Shown: piece after piece, positions 43,379 through 52,081 of the stretch
Position numbering within the stretch: the stretch's first letter is position 1
How the letters are laid out: every line of letters begins with the position of its first letter
Origin: an uncultured Oscillospiraceae bacterium
Lineage (GTDB): Bacteria; Bacillota; Clostridia; Oscillospirales; Oscillospiraceae
Direction: 5' to 3'
Assembly: GCA_944385095.1 (NCBI GenBank)
Contig: CALWVS010000001.1
Coordinates: 186,001 to 250,000 of the forward strand
Length of the DNA stretch: 64,000 nt
The notes under the pieces: model-generated
Seen by the model: only the letters and a program-made list of their open reading frames with translations
Database searches by the model: none
What the model was told of the DNA's origin: nothing
Translations under genes and position numbers: made by a program

Positions 43379-46279
43379 GTGACGAGTATGAAAAACTTAA
43401 AAAATACACTAGCAATGTTAGTTGCTAGTGTAGTAATGCTTTGTAATATAACAATAGTCCATGCGCAGGGTTCCTCTGATCATGTTGTGCGTGTTGGATT
43501 CCCAATTCAAGATGGCATATCTTATGTGGATGAATATGGAAACTATGCTGGATATTTGGTAGATTATCTGGAACAGTTAACTCTCTTTACAGACTGGGAG
43601 ATTGAGTATGTTCAGGCAGAAGGAGATATGAATGCACAACTATCTACCTTACTGGATCAACTGGAATGTGGTGAAATTGACATGATGGGTACCATGAATC
43701 GGAACGCGACCTTAGAGGAGATGTTCCTGTATCCAGATTATAGTTATGGTTCTACTTATACTGTTTTGGCAGTTCGGGATGATTCCAGCTACATTTCAGA
43801 GGATTATTCCAATTGGGATGGAATTACCATTGCAACCTATCCCAAAATGGCAGGAAGAATGGAGCTTCTGAAGCAGTATGCAAAGGTCAATGGGTTCACC
43901 TATGAAGTGATAGAGTGTAAGGATGCAGATGAGATGGTGGACACTGTTTTTTCAGGTAGGGCTGATGCCATGCTTCAAGTGGATATTTCTATCATAGATG
44001 GATTAAGATGTATTGGACGGTTTTCCCCCACTCCCTACTATTTTGCGTTATCCAACGAACGGGAAGATTTGCTTCCTGAATTAAATGCTGCCATGGAAAT
44101 TGTGGCTGTTTCCTATGAAAATCTACAGCATGAGTTGTATGAACGCTATTTTGTGGATTCTTCTGATTTTTTTCGTGCATCTGAGGAGGAACTGGAATAT
44201 ATTCAGTCATTGGGACCACTTCGTGTATTATTCTTTACCGGAAATGCACCATTTCAATACATTCGAAATGGTCAACTGGAGGGATTTGCTGTAGAATACT
44301 TCGACGATTTTGCAGAAAGTGTAGGTCTACAGTATGAGAAAGTGGTGGTAGATAGTCTGGATGAAGCAATCGAACTTGTGAGGAATGATCAGGTTGATTT
44401 GATTGCCTGTATGGCAACAGATTCTGCACTTTCTTATGAAGCAGGAATTCGATTATCTCTCCCTTACTTCCAGAGTTATGCAATTCGAACCTATTCTGTA
44501 GAACATCAGGGGACAGAAGAACAGGTACTGGACTTCAACATGAAGACAGAGGAAGCATTGGATCAGGTACTGTCTAATGGAAATTATTGTGCCTGGGTGG
44601 ATGGATATTCTTTGAACTATTATCTACGAAAAGGGACAGTGTATGACCATATTGTGACAGACTGGGCAGATACAAAAGAGTTTTCCTATGCAGTTGCTGT
44701 TGTCAACGATCTTTCAGGCACCAGTAGAATGGTTTCGCTTTTAAACCAGTTTGCCAGTTCTATTAGTGATAAGGAGATACAGCTTCATTTGTCTGCACAT
44801 CTTCTCAGTCCGATTGAATACACACCCAAAGAGTGGATCATGGCAAATAGAGCAGTAATAGTGGGAATTGCCACAAGTATCATCTTTATGATTAGTGTGT
44901 TTATTTTTTATGTTTATCATAAAAAAATGGCGTATAAAACACTGGAGAGTGAAAATAAACTGCTTCATCTTTCCATCCATGACGAATTGACAGGTGCATA
45001 CAATCGTACTTATTTTTGTAGACTCATGGAGAAGAAAATTGCAAACAGCGAGCCAGGTGCACTGGTGGCTCTAAATATCCACAATTTTAAATACATCAAT
45101 GACACATATGGAACCCATCGGGCAGACCAGCTTCTCTGTAAAATGAAGGATATCTTAGCTGCCAATCTGACAGAACATGAGCTGCTGTGTCGACCCTCAG
45201 CGGACTGCTTTTATCTTGTGATTTCAGAGTATCTACCTGAAGAAGTGAGTCACAGAATGGAAGGGATTCAGACACAGTTAAAAGAGATGGCACAGGAATT
45301 GCTGGATGGATATCGAATGTCCCTCTATTGTGGTGCAGTTTCTTCCGCTACATCTCCAGATATATCCAGTACACAGGCAAATTTGAACTGCCTCATGGTG
45401 GCATTGGCACACGCAAAACAAGAGCTTGATTCCATTGTCTGTATGTATAATGAAACCATGCATCAAGAGGAGCAACTGAGACAGTATATTGAGGCAAATA
45501 TGCATCGTGCTCTTGCGGAGAGCGAATATCAAGTCTATCTACAGCCAAAGATGAATTTACATACTGGTCAGATAGATAGTGCAGAGGCATTGGTTCGCTG
45601 GCAGACAAAGGAGAGGGGATTGCTTTTTCCAGATCAGTTTATTCCCTTGTTTGAACAGAATGGATTCTGCAAATGGCTGGACCTATATATGCTGGAAAAA
45701 TCGTGCCAGATGCTTAGAAATTGGATGGATGCAGGGATTCCTCCCATTGTGATTTCCATTAACCAGACAAAAGCACTATTTGTGAGTGATGATTATGTGG
45801 AAAAGCTACAGGAAATTACAGCCAAATATCAGGTTTCACCTCAGTATATTATGCTGGAAATTTTGGAGGGACTTGCTTTTGAAAACAGTGCTGAACTAAA
45901 TGACACCATAGCACAGCTAAATCAGGCTGGTTTCCGTGTGTCTATGGATGATTTTGGCTCTGGCTACTCATCTTTGAATACCTTGGGAAAATTGTGTATT
46001 GATCAGATTAAATTAGACCGTATGTTTCTAATGGACTTGAGAAAAGAACAGAGAAAAGCCCAATATGAAGTGATGTCTTCTATTTTCGCCATGGCCAAGC
46101 GATTAGGCATTGAGATTGTGACTGAGGGTGTGGAAACCAAGGATGAGGAAGCGATGATTTTGTCTACAGGGTGCGACTATGCACAAGGTTATTACTATAG
46201 CAAACCGATACCAGCACAAGAATTCTGCAATATTTTTCTAAAAGGAAAACAGTACAATTCAAATACAGAGAAAATGTAG
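43379..46279 (+). CDS. Membrane sensor with two solute-binding-like domains, degenerate GGDEF and EAL phosphodiesterase
   Basis: 966-residue protein. A signal/anchor segment is followed by two periplasmic SBP_bac_3-type domains (residues ~35-245 and ~255-480), a membrane segment (~490-513), a GGDEF domain (~535-700) and an EAL domain (~710-955). The GGDEF motif reads SADCF, so it should not make c-di-GMP. The EAL domain keeps catalytic residues: EALVRW, DDFGSGYSSL, IKLDRMF and EGVETKDEE. It probably hydrolyses c-di-GMP in response to an amino-acid-like ligand; that is inference. GTG 43379 was chosen, with GAGAGG six bases upstream; ATG 43388 is the alternative. Confidence 0.88.
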   Translation: MTSMKNLKNTLAMLVASVVMLCNITIVHAQGSSDHVVRVGFPIQDGISYVDEYGNYAGYLVDYLEQLTLFTDWEIEYVQAEGDMNAQLSTLLDQLECGEIDMMGTMNRNATLEEMFLYPDYSYGSTYTVLAVRDDSSYISEDYSNWDGITIATYPKMAGRMELLKQYAKVNGFTYEVIECKDADEMVDTVFSGRADAMLQVDISIIDGLRCIGRFSPTPYYFALSNEREDLLPELNAAMEIVAVSYENLQHELYERYFVDSSDFFRASEEELEYIQSLGPLRVLFFTGNAPFQYIRNGQLEGFAVEYFDDFAESVGLQYEKVVVDSLDEAIELVRNDQVDLIACMATDSALSYEAGIRLSLPYFQSYAIRTYSVEHQGTEEQVLDFNMKTEEALDQVLSNGNYCAWVDGYSLNYYLRKGTVYDHIVTDWADTKEFSYAVAVVNDLSGTSRMVSLLNQFASSISDKEIQLHLSAHLLSPIEYTPKEWIMANRAVIVGIATSIIFMISVFIFYVYHKKMAYKTLESENKLLHLSIHDELTGAYNRTYFCRLMEKKIANSEPGALVALNIHNFKYINDTYGTHRADQLLCKMKDILAANLTEHELLCRPSADCFYLVISEYLPEEVSHRMEGIQTQLKEMAQELLDGYRMSLYCGAVSSATSPDISSTQANLNCLMVALAHAKQELDSIVCMYNETMHQEEQLRQYIEANMHRALAESEYQVYLQPKMNLHTGQIDSAEALVRWQTKERGLLFPDQFIPLFEQNGFCKWLDLYMLEKSCQMLRNWMDAGIPPIVISINQTKALFVSDDYVEKLQEITAKYQVSPQYIMLEILEGLAFENSAELNDTIAQLNQAGFRVSMDDFGSGYSSLNTLGKLCIDQIKLDRMFLMDLRKEQRKAQYEVMSSIFAMAKRLGIEIVTEGVETKDEEAMILSTGCDYAQGYYYSKPIPAQEFCNIFLKGKQYNSNTEKM

Positions 46280-46309
46280 AAAATAGTGGTAGCAAAAAGA
46301 ATGTATTTA

Positions 46310-46318
46310 TGATATAAT
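46310..46318 (+). promoter_or_regulatory. Extended -10 promoter of the 5-oxoproline cluster
   Basis: TGATATAAT (46310-46318) is an extended -10 with a poor -35. Transcription would begin near 46325 and run through pxpA and the genes after it. The leader to ATG 46390 is about 65 bases and has a good GGGAGG ribosome site. Confidence 0.5.
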
Positions 46319-46389
46319 ACAGACGTTATGATTGATTATGAAAATCGGTCATATCTGGTTTTTGTTATTCTAAATAGGGAGGTTTTTTC

Positions 46390-47157
46390 ATGTACAAAGT
46401 GGATTTGAACAGTGATTTGGGTGAAAGTTTTGGTGCCTATACCATTGGGCTGGATGGGGAAGTGATTCAATATGTTTCCTCTGCCAATGTGGCCTGTGGA
46501 TATCACGCTGGTGACCCTCTGGTGATGGACCAGACAGTGTCTGCTGCCAAGAAAGCAGGTGTTGCAGTGGGTGCACACCCTGGTTATCCTGATTTGATGG
46601 GATTTGGTAGACGAAATATGGTCTGTTCTCCTAAAGAAGTCAAAGCTTATATTCAATATCAACTGGGTGCGCTGATGGCGTTTACCGCTGCTCATGGTGT
46701 GAAGTTGCAGCACTGCAAGCCTCACGGCTCCCTGTATAACATGGCTGCCAAGGATATGGAACTGGCTATGGCGATTGCTGAGGGAATCTATAGTGTAGAC
46801 AAAGATGTCATTCTGTTGGGTCTTGCAGGCAGCAAGATGCTGGAGGCAGGAAAGCAGGTTGGTCTGCGTGTAGCCAGCGAAGTCTTTGCTGACCGTGCTT
46901 ACCAGGCAGATGGTTCTCTGGTGCCACGGAAACAGCCTGGAGCAGTGATTCACGACAAAGAGGAAGCCATTGCCCGTACCATCCGCATGGTGACAGAGGG
47001 AAAAGTGACTGCCATTACAGGGGAGGATGTGAGCATTGATGCCCATTCTATCTGTGTCCATGGTGATAATCCCTCTGCGGTAGAATTTGTGAAGAATATC
47101 AGAGCGGAGCTGGAAGCAAAAGGTGTTACCATTGCTCCCATTGCAGATATTGTGTGA
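46390..47157 (+). CDS. pxpA: 5-oxoprolinase subunit PxpA (LamB/YcsF family)
   Basis: PxpA, PxpB and PxpC together split 5-oxoproline (pyroglutamate) to glutamate using ATP. The 255-residue product shows [32 protein letters not shown]-like [19 protein letters not shown] and KPHGSLYNM, the LamB/YcsF family landmarks. First gene of a five-gene cluster containing the other two subunits. Confidence 0.94.
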   Translation: MYKVDLNSDLGESFGAYTIGLDGEVIQYVSSANVACGYHAGDPLVMDQTVSAAKKAGVAVGAHPGYPDLMGFGRRNMVCSPKEVKAYIQYQLGALMAFTAAHGVKLQHCKPHGSLYNMAAKDMELAMAIAEGIYSVDKDVILLGLAGSKMLEAGKQVGLRVASEVFADRAYQADGSLVPRKQPGAVIHDKEEAIARTIRMVTEGKVTAITGEDVSIDAHSICVHGDNPSAVEFVKNIRAELEAKGVTIAPIADIV

Positions 47158-47203
47158 GAGATTGTAAAAGGAGACTCTCAAAAGAAATTAGGAGGTCAAT
47201 GTT

Positions 47204-48478
47204 ATGAGTAATCAACCCAATACCCCAACTCAGCCCAAATCCACGGCAGCAAAACCAAGCCGGTCTGTTCTGTTTGGTGCCGCTTTTCTGATGGCCACTT
47301 CTGCCATTGGACCGGGGTTCTTAACCCAAACATCTACCTTTACAGCCAAACATGGTGCAGCATTGGCTTTGGTCATTGTGCTGGCAATCATAATGGATAT
47401 CACTGCCCAAATGAACATTTGGTCTGTGGTGACTGTGTCCAAAATGCGTGCACAGGATGTAGCCAATAAGCTTCTGCCCGGTTTGGGTGTCATCATTGCC
47501 ATTCTGGTGGCAATTGGAGGACTTGCCTTTAATGTAGGCAATGTAGGAGGCGTGGCTCTGGGCTTCAATGCCATGATTGGTCTGGACCAAAAAATTGGTG
47601 CAGTGGTAGCTGGATGTCTGGGTATCATTATTTTTATCAATAAGAATGCAAAGACCATTATGGATAAGGTGGCAACCATTTTGGCTGCTGTGATTTTGAT
47701 TACCGTGTTGGTTGTGGCAGTGATTTCTGAACCCCCTCTGGGTGAAGTTGGAAAAGGAATGGTCAATTTTGGATATCTGCTCGACCCTGAAACACAGATG
47801 TTTACTGCTTTGACTACCATTCTGGGTGGTTCCTGTGGCGGTTATATTGCTTTTTCTGGTGCACACCGTCTGTTAGATGCTGGTGTTTCCGGTGTGGAGA
47901 ATATTACACATGTGCGTAAGAGTGTGATCCAGGGCTGTGGCACTTCTGGTGTAGTGCGTATCCTGCTGTTTTTGGCAGTGCTTGGCACCTGTATGAGTGG
48001 AACCCAGTGGATTGCAGCCAATGCAGAAAGCATTTTGGGCGCAACCAACCCAGCCGCTGAGGCATTCCGTCTGGCTGCTGGTGACATTGGCTATCGTCTG
48101 TTTGGTCTGTGTCTGTTTTCTGCTGGTGTCTCCTCTGTGGTAGGCGCAGCTTATACTTCTGTATCTTTCCTAAAGACTTTGCATCCATTCATTGCTCAGT
48201 ATGAGCGTCAGTTTGTGGTAGGCTTCATTGCCTTCTCCACAATTATGATGGTGGTATTGGGCAATGCTGCCGCCCTGCTCATTATTGCAGGTGCTTTTAA
48301 TGGTTTGATTCTCCCAGTTACCTTGGGTGTCATGATTATTGCTGGGTATCAGAGACGTATTGTGGGTAGTGAGTACAAGCATCCCATGTGGTTGACACTG
48401 ATAGGTGCCATTGTAGTATTGGTTGCACTGTTTTCTGGAATCCAGACTGTGCCTACCATTACAGATCTATTTGCCTGA
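47204..48478 (+). CDS. NRAMP-fold transporter of the YcsG type, without metal-site residues
   Basis: 424-residue membrane protein with about eleven segments, related to the NRAMP family and equivalent to B. subtilis YcsG by position. In NRAMP metal transporters TM1 has DPGN and TM6 has MPH; here TM1 reads GPGF (residues 36-39) and the TM6 region reads SGAH (about 219-222), so the Asp and Met metal ligands are missing. With the 5-oxoprolinase genes around it, transport of 5-oxoproline or another small organic acid is more likely than metal; inference. Confidence 0.82.
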   Translation: MSNQPNTPTQPKSTAAKPSRSVLFGAAFLMATSAIGPGFLTQTSTFTAKHGAALALVIVLAIIMDITAQMNIWSVVTVSKMRAQDVANKLLPGLGVIIAILVAIGGLAFNVGNVGGVALGFNAMIGLDQKIGAVVAGCLGIIIFINKNAKTIMDKVATILAAVILITVLVVAVISEPPLGEVGKGMVNFGYLLDPETQMFTALTTILGGSCGGYIAFSGAHRLLDAGVSGVENITHVRKSVIQGCGTSGVVRILLFLAVLGTCMSGTQWIAANAESILGATNPAAEAFRLAAGDIGYRLFGLCLFSAGVSSVVGAAYTSVSFLKTLHPFIAQYERQFVVGFIAFSTIMMVVLGNAAALLIIAGAFNGLILPVTLGVMIIAGYQRRIVGSEYKHPMWLTLIGAIVVLVALFSGIQTVPTITDLFA

Positions 48479-48487
48479 TTTACTTGT

Positions 48488-48513
48488 GGTACACCTGCCA
48501 AAGCAGGTGTACC
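48488..48513 (+). other. Hairpin between ycsG-like gene and pxpB
   Basis: GGTACACCTGC (48488-48498) pairs perfectly with GCAGGTGTACC (48503-48513) around a 4-base loop. No T-run follows, so it does not look like a terminator. It sits 24 bases before the pxpB ATG and could be a processing or stability element within the transcript. Confidence 0.6.
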
Positions 48514-48536
48514 AATCATATGGAAAGGAGACAGCT

Positions 48537-49274
48537 ATGTCAGATGTAAGATTTCTCCTGACTGGAGATACCTCTCTGTCAGTGGAGTTTGGCAATGAAA
48601 TCAATATAGAAATCAATGCCAAAATTCGTGCTTTCAACATTGCATTGGAGCAAAGTGGAATTGCTGGGATTGTGGAGACAGTGCCAACCTATCGGTCCCT
48701 GATGGTTCACTATGACCCAGGTGTTATTCTGTATGACGATTTGGTGAAGAAAATGAAAGGTTTGCTGGGAAGTTTGGACAAAATTCAAATCCCACCCAGT
48801 TCTGTTTTGGAAGTTCCTGTGCTATATGGTGGGGAAGCTGGTCCTGATTTGGATTTTGTTGCAGAACATGCTGGTAAGACAGCAGAAGAAGTTATCAAAA
48901 TTCATACTTCCACAGAGTACCTCATTTATATGCTGGGCTTTACCCCTGGTTTCACCTATTTGGGTGGTATGGATGAATCCATTGCTACTCCTCGTCTAAA
49001 GCAGCCTAGAGTGAAGATTCCAGCCGGTTCTGTGGGTATTGCAGGTTCTCAAACTGGTGTGTATCCCATTGATTCCCCGGGTGGATGGCAGCTCATTGGT
49101 CAGACTCCGGTTCGGATGTATGACCCAAATCGTGCAGAGCCAATTCTTCCAAAAGCTGGAGAGTATATCAAATTCTATTCCATTACCAAGGCTGAGTTTG
49201 ATGAGATTGCGGCTCAGGAGGCTGCGGGTACTTACACATATAAGCGTCATCCGAGAGGGGAGGCAACAACATGA
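48537..49274 (+). CDS. pxpB: 5-oxoprolinase subunit PxpB (KipI family)
   Basis: 245-residue allophanate-hydrolase subunit 1-like protein. GDTSLSVEFGNEI, MVHYDPGVI and LGFTPGFTYLGGM with PRVKIPAGSVGIAGSQTGVYP are the landmarks. In B. subtilis KipI inhibits the sporulation kinase KinA, but as an enzyme the family member is part of 5-oxoprolinase. ATG 48537 is preceded by GGAAAGGAG; the upstream frame lies in ycsG. Overlaps pxpC by four bases (ATGA). Confidence 0.94.
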   Translation: MSDVRFLLTGDTSLSVEFGNEINIEINAKIRAFNIALEQSGIAGIVETVPTYRSLMVHYDPGVILYDDLVKKMKGLLGSLDKIQIPPSSVLEVPVLYGGEAGPDLDFVAEHAGKTAEEVIKIHTSTEYLIYMLGFTPGFTYLGGMDESIATPRLKQPRVKIPAGSVGIAGSQTGVYPIDSPGGWQLIGQTPVRMYDPNRAEPILPKAGEYIKFYSITKAEFDEIAAQEAAGTYTYKRHPRGEATT

Positions 49275-50215
49275 GTGTGACTGTTTTGAATCCTGGTTTG
49301 CTTACCACAGTACAGGATATGGGACGGGTAGGCTATCAACAGTTTGGTGTATCTGTGTCTGGTGTGATGGACCCAAGAGCAGCTTCTATTGCCAATATTC
49401 TAGTGGGCAATGAGGAGGGAGAGGCAGTGCTGGAGTGTACCATGATGGGACCTCAGCTCCGCTTTGATGTGTCCAACTGCATTGCCATTACAGGTGGAGA
49501 TTTGGGTCCTACATTGGATGGGGCTCCTATTCCTAATTATGCCGCTGTGAGTGTACAGGCAGGGCAGGTGCTGCGGTTTACTGCACCAAAGACTGGATGT
49601 CGGTGTTTTATTGCCTTTGCTGGCGGTCTGGATATTCCTGTGGTTATGGGCAGTCGCTCCACTTATCTGAAAGCAAAGATTGGTGGATTGGAGGGGCGTA
49701 AACTCCAGAAAGACGATGTGATTGGATTCCGCGACCCTAAGACACAGTTGAAAAATATGAATGACCGAAATCTCTATCCAGAGTTTGTACCTAGAGCAGT
49801 GTATACCGTTCGTGTGGTGATGGGACCACAGGACGACGCCTTTACCCAGAAGGGAATTCAAACATTCCTGAATGAAACTTACACAGTGACCCCAGAATTT
49901 GACCGTATGGGTTGCCGTCTGGAAGGTGCTGTGATTGAACATGTACAGAGTGGAGATATTATCTCAGATGGCATTGCATTTGGAGCCATTCAGGTTCCAT
50001 CCTCTGGTCAGCCTATTATTATGCTGGCAGATCGTCAGACAACGGGTGGCTATACCAAAATTGCCAATGTAATTACCGCAGATTTTCGCATTTTAGGGCA
50101 ACTGAAAGGCGGAGATAAGGTGCGATTTGAAAAAGTTTCCATTGCCCACGCACAGGATGCCCTGCTGACACAGCGGGCAGCCCTGCGCCTGTTGCGCAAG
50201 TCAGTGGACCGGTAA
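49271..50215 (+). CDS. pxpC: 5-oxoprolinase subunit PxpC (KipA family)
   Basis: 314-residue allophanate-hydrolase subunit 2-like protein, with LLTTVQDMGRVGYQQFGVSVSG and IAFAGGLDIPVVMGSRSTYLKA and SDGIAFGAIQVPSSGQPI. It forms the PxpBC complex. The start overlaps the pxpB stop, so translation is coupled. Confidence 0.94.
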   Translation: MSVTVLNPGLLTTVQDMGRVGYQQFGVSVSGVMDPRAASIANILVGNEEGEAVLECTMMGPQLRFDVSNCIAITGGDLGPTLDGAPIPNYAAVSVQAGQVLRFTAPKTGCRCFIAFAGGLDIPVVMGSRSTYLKAKIGGLEGRKLQKDDVIGFRDPKTQLKNMNDRNLYPEFVPRAVYTVRVVMGPQDDAFTQKGIQTFLNETYTVTPEFDRMGCRLEGAVIEHVQSGDIISDGIAFGAIQVPSSGQPIIMLADRQTTGGYTKIANVITADFRILGQLKGGDKVRFEKVSIAHAQDALLTQRAALRLLRKSVDR

Positions 50216-50230
50216 GGAGGGAATCAACCA

Positions 50231-51046
50231 ATGGCATTTGATATTACTCCCTATGTAGATAAAAAACCCAGTGAAGTGCGGCAAATCATTCGAGAGGGCA
50301 TCATTGATTTTCCCACCGCTGGTATGTGTCGGGGCTATGCCCAAGCCAATTTGGTGATCCTTCCACCGGAATATGCGTCTGATTTTGAGGCATATACCAA
50401 GAAAAATCCATTCCCCTGTCCTGTATTGGAAATCATTAAGGGGACACCCGAAACCCATGCCATGGGTGAGGGTGGCAACATTTGTACAGATATTCCCCGT
50501 TACCGCATTTATCGGGATGGTGTATTTTCAGAAGAAATCACAGATGCCTCCCAATATTGGCAAGAAGGGTATGTGGGCTTTCTCATTGGCTGTTCCTTCT
50601 CCTTTGAGGAGGCGTTGATGGCAGCAGGAATTCCTGTGCGTCACATTGAGCAGGGCTGTAATGTACCTATGTTCAAAACCAATATTCAGACCGAGAAGGC
50701 AGGACCGTTTGAAGGTCCTATGGTATGTTCCATGCGTCCTATGACTCCAGAACAGGCTCAGATGGCATATGACATCACTGTGAAGATGCCAAATGTGCAC
50801 GGTGCTCCTGTACAGATTGGAGAACCAGAAAAAATCGGGGTTATGGATGTGATGAAGCCTGACTATGGGGACCCAGTGGAAATTCGGCAGGGAGAAATTC
50901 CTGTGTTCTGGCCATGTGGTGTGACCCCTCAGGCGGCAGTGGAGAATGCCAAACCTCCCATTGTGATTACCCACGCACCAGGACACATGTTTATTACAGA
51001 TATTCTAAATACAGAATTGAATGATTATTTAGAGAAAAGAAAATAA
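50231..51046 (+). CDS. DUF1445 (YcsI) family protein, possible D-glutamate cyclase-like hydro-lyase
   Basis: 271-residue protein. FPTAGMCRGYAQANLVILP and VGFLIGCSFSFEEAL with the GCNVPMFKTNIQT block match YcsI/DUF1445. The mammalian relative (DGLUCY) turns D-glutamate into 5-oxo-D-proline reversibly, which fits its position with 5-oxoprolinase genes; a direct assignment here is inference. It is the last gene of the cluster and is followed by a terminator. Confidence 0.88.
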   Translation: MAFDITPYVDKKPSEVRQIIREGIIDFPTAGMCRGYAQANLVILPPEYASDFEAYTKKNPFPCPVLEIIKGTPETHAMGEGGNICTDIPRYRIYRDGVFSEEITDASQYWQEGYVGFLIGCSFSFEEALMAAGIPVRHIEQGCNVPMFKTNIQTEKAGPFEGPMVCSMRPMTPEQAQMAYDITVKMPNVHGAPVQIGEPEKIGVMDVMKPDYGDPVEIRQGEIPVFWPCGVTPQAAVENAKPPIVITHAPGHMFITDILNTELNDYLEKRK

Positions 51047-51100
51047 AGTTACATAGAAGCTGACTATTCAGGTAGTATTTCATTTTAGAAAGAGTAAGCA

Positions 51101-51150
51101 AAACAGCCCCATTAGTTCCAATTTGAGTAACAGAGTGGGGCTGTTTCATT
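51101..51150 (+). terminator. Terminator of the 5-oxoproline cluster
   Basis: AAACAGCCCCA (51101-51111) pairs with TGGGGCTGTTT (51136-51146) around a 24-base loop; TTTCATTT follows. Stable stem with an imperfect tail. Confidence 0.75.
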
Positions 51151-51170
51151 TGTAGAGAGGATAAAATAAT

Positions 51171-51884
51171 ATGAGGTTATTAAAAAAATTCTTCACAGCA
51201 TTTTGCTGTATGTGTATGGCAGTGGGTTTGGTCTCCTGTAGTAGTAGCATTACAGATGATGCAACTGTATATGTACAGGGATTGTTAGACTCTGCCTATC
51301 TGGGAAAGACCAGTCAGGAGTACATTGATGTTGTGGAAGGTATGACAGAGGCAGATGCACAGGAGGAGCGAGACACCAATCTTGAGGTAGAGGCAGACTA
51401 TATGCTTTCCTTTTTGGCAGTAGAAATGCCCACAGATGCAGTCAATGAGCGGGCAAGAGAAGTAGTGGCAGAGATTTATTCCTATGCCAAGTACAGTGTA
51501 AAGCCAGCGGAGAAACTAAGCAGTGGCGATTTGGCAGTAGAAGTGACTGTTTCCCCCATTGAAATCATTCCTCTTGTTACAGATGACCAGCTCATGCAAA
51601 TGTGGGAGGATGTGAAACAGCAGGCAGGAGTCACAGATGAAGACCTGATGATGATGAGCGATGAGGAGTATCAAGCAATAGATGAACAGTATGCTATGGC
51701 TCTGTTGGATCATTTGGAAAGTTTGATTCCTGAAATTACCTATGGTGAAGATCAAATTATTATGCTTCAGATGAAAGAGGAAGATGGTTATTATTCTCTG
51801 GTGGATTCTGGAATGCAAAAACTGGATGAAGTCATGATTGACTATAACGGTTCCTATATGCAACAAGTGAATGAAACAGTCTAA
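51171..51884 (+). CDS. Putative lipoprotein
   Basis: 237-residue exported protein. Positively charged N-terminus, hydrophobic stretch and lipobox LVSC with Cys23 as the lipidated residue. The mature part is acidic, mainly helical with a beta segment (VEVTVSPIEIIPL) and a C-terminal ILMLQMKEEDGYYSLVDSG-like block, resembling small DUF5105-type lipoproteins common in Clostridia. I cannot name a function. The preceding terminator and following terminator make it a single-gene unit. Confidence 0.75.
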   Translation: MRLLKKFFTAFCCMCMAVGLVSCSSSITDDATVYVQGLLDSAYLGKTSQEYIDVVEGMTEADAQEERDTNLEVEADYMLSFLAVEMPTDAVNERAREVVAEIYSYAKYSVKPAEKLSSGDLAVEVTVSPIEIIPLVTDDQLMQMWEDVKQQAGVTDEDLMMMSDEEYQAIDEQYAMALLDHLESLIPEITYGEDQIIMLQMKEEDGYYSLVDSGMQKLDEVMIDYNGSYMQQVNETV

Positions 51885-51924
51885 TCAAAACGGAAGACAG
51901 GGATTCATCCTATAGCAGCATAGA

Positions 51925-51980
51925 AAAGAGCACTTTCATATAGATGCCAATGTGGTATCCGTGTGGAAGGGCTCTTTTTT
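51925..51980 (+). terminator. Terminator after the lipoprotein gene
   Basis: AAAGAGC (51925-51931) pairs with GCTCTTT (51971-51977), with a partly paired interior, followed by TTTTTT overlapping (51975-51980). Moderate stem, good T-run. Confidence 0.65.
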
Positions 51981-52017
51981 GGTAACAGAGAGAAGATATT
52001 TTGACCATCCTCGCTGG

Positions 52018-52046
52018 TTGCTTTTCCATCCTATTTGGAGTATGAT
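52018..52046 (+). promoter_or_regulatory. Candidate promoter of nadE
   Basis: TTGCTT (52018-52023), 17-base spacer, TATGAT (52041-52046). The start of transcription would fall about 30 bases before the nadE ATG, which has an AAGGAGG site. Confidence 0.55.
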
Positions 52047-52081
52047 AAACACAATGAAAATTCCCAAGGAGGCGTTCTATT

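Noticed and set aside
47204-48478. Manganese/iron transporter call for the NRAMP-like protein
   Set aside because: Key metal ligands in TM1 and TM6 are replaced and the context is 5-oxoproline metabolism.
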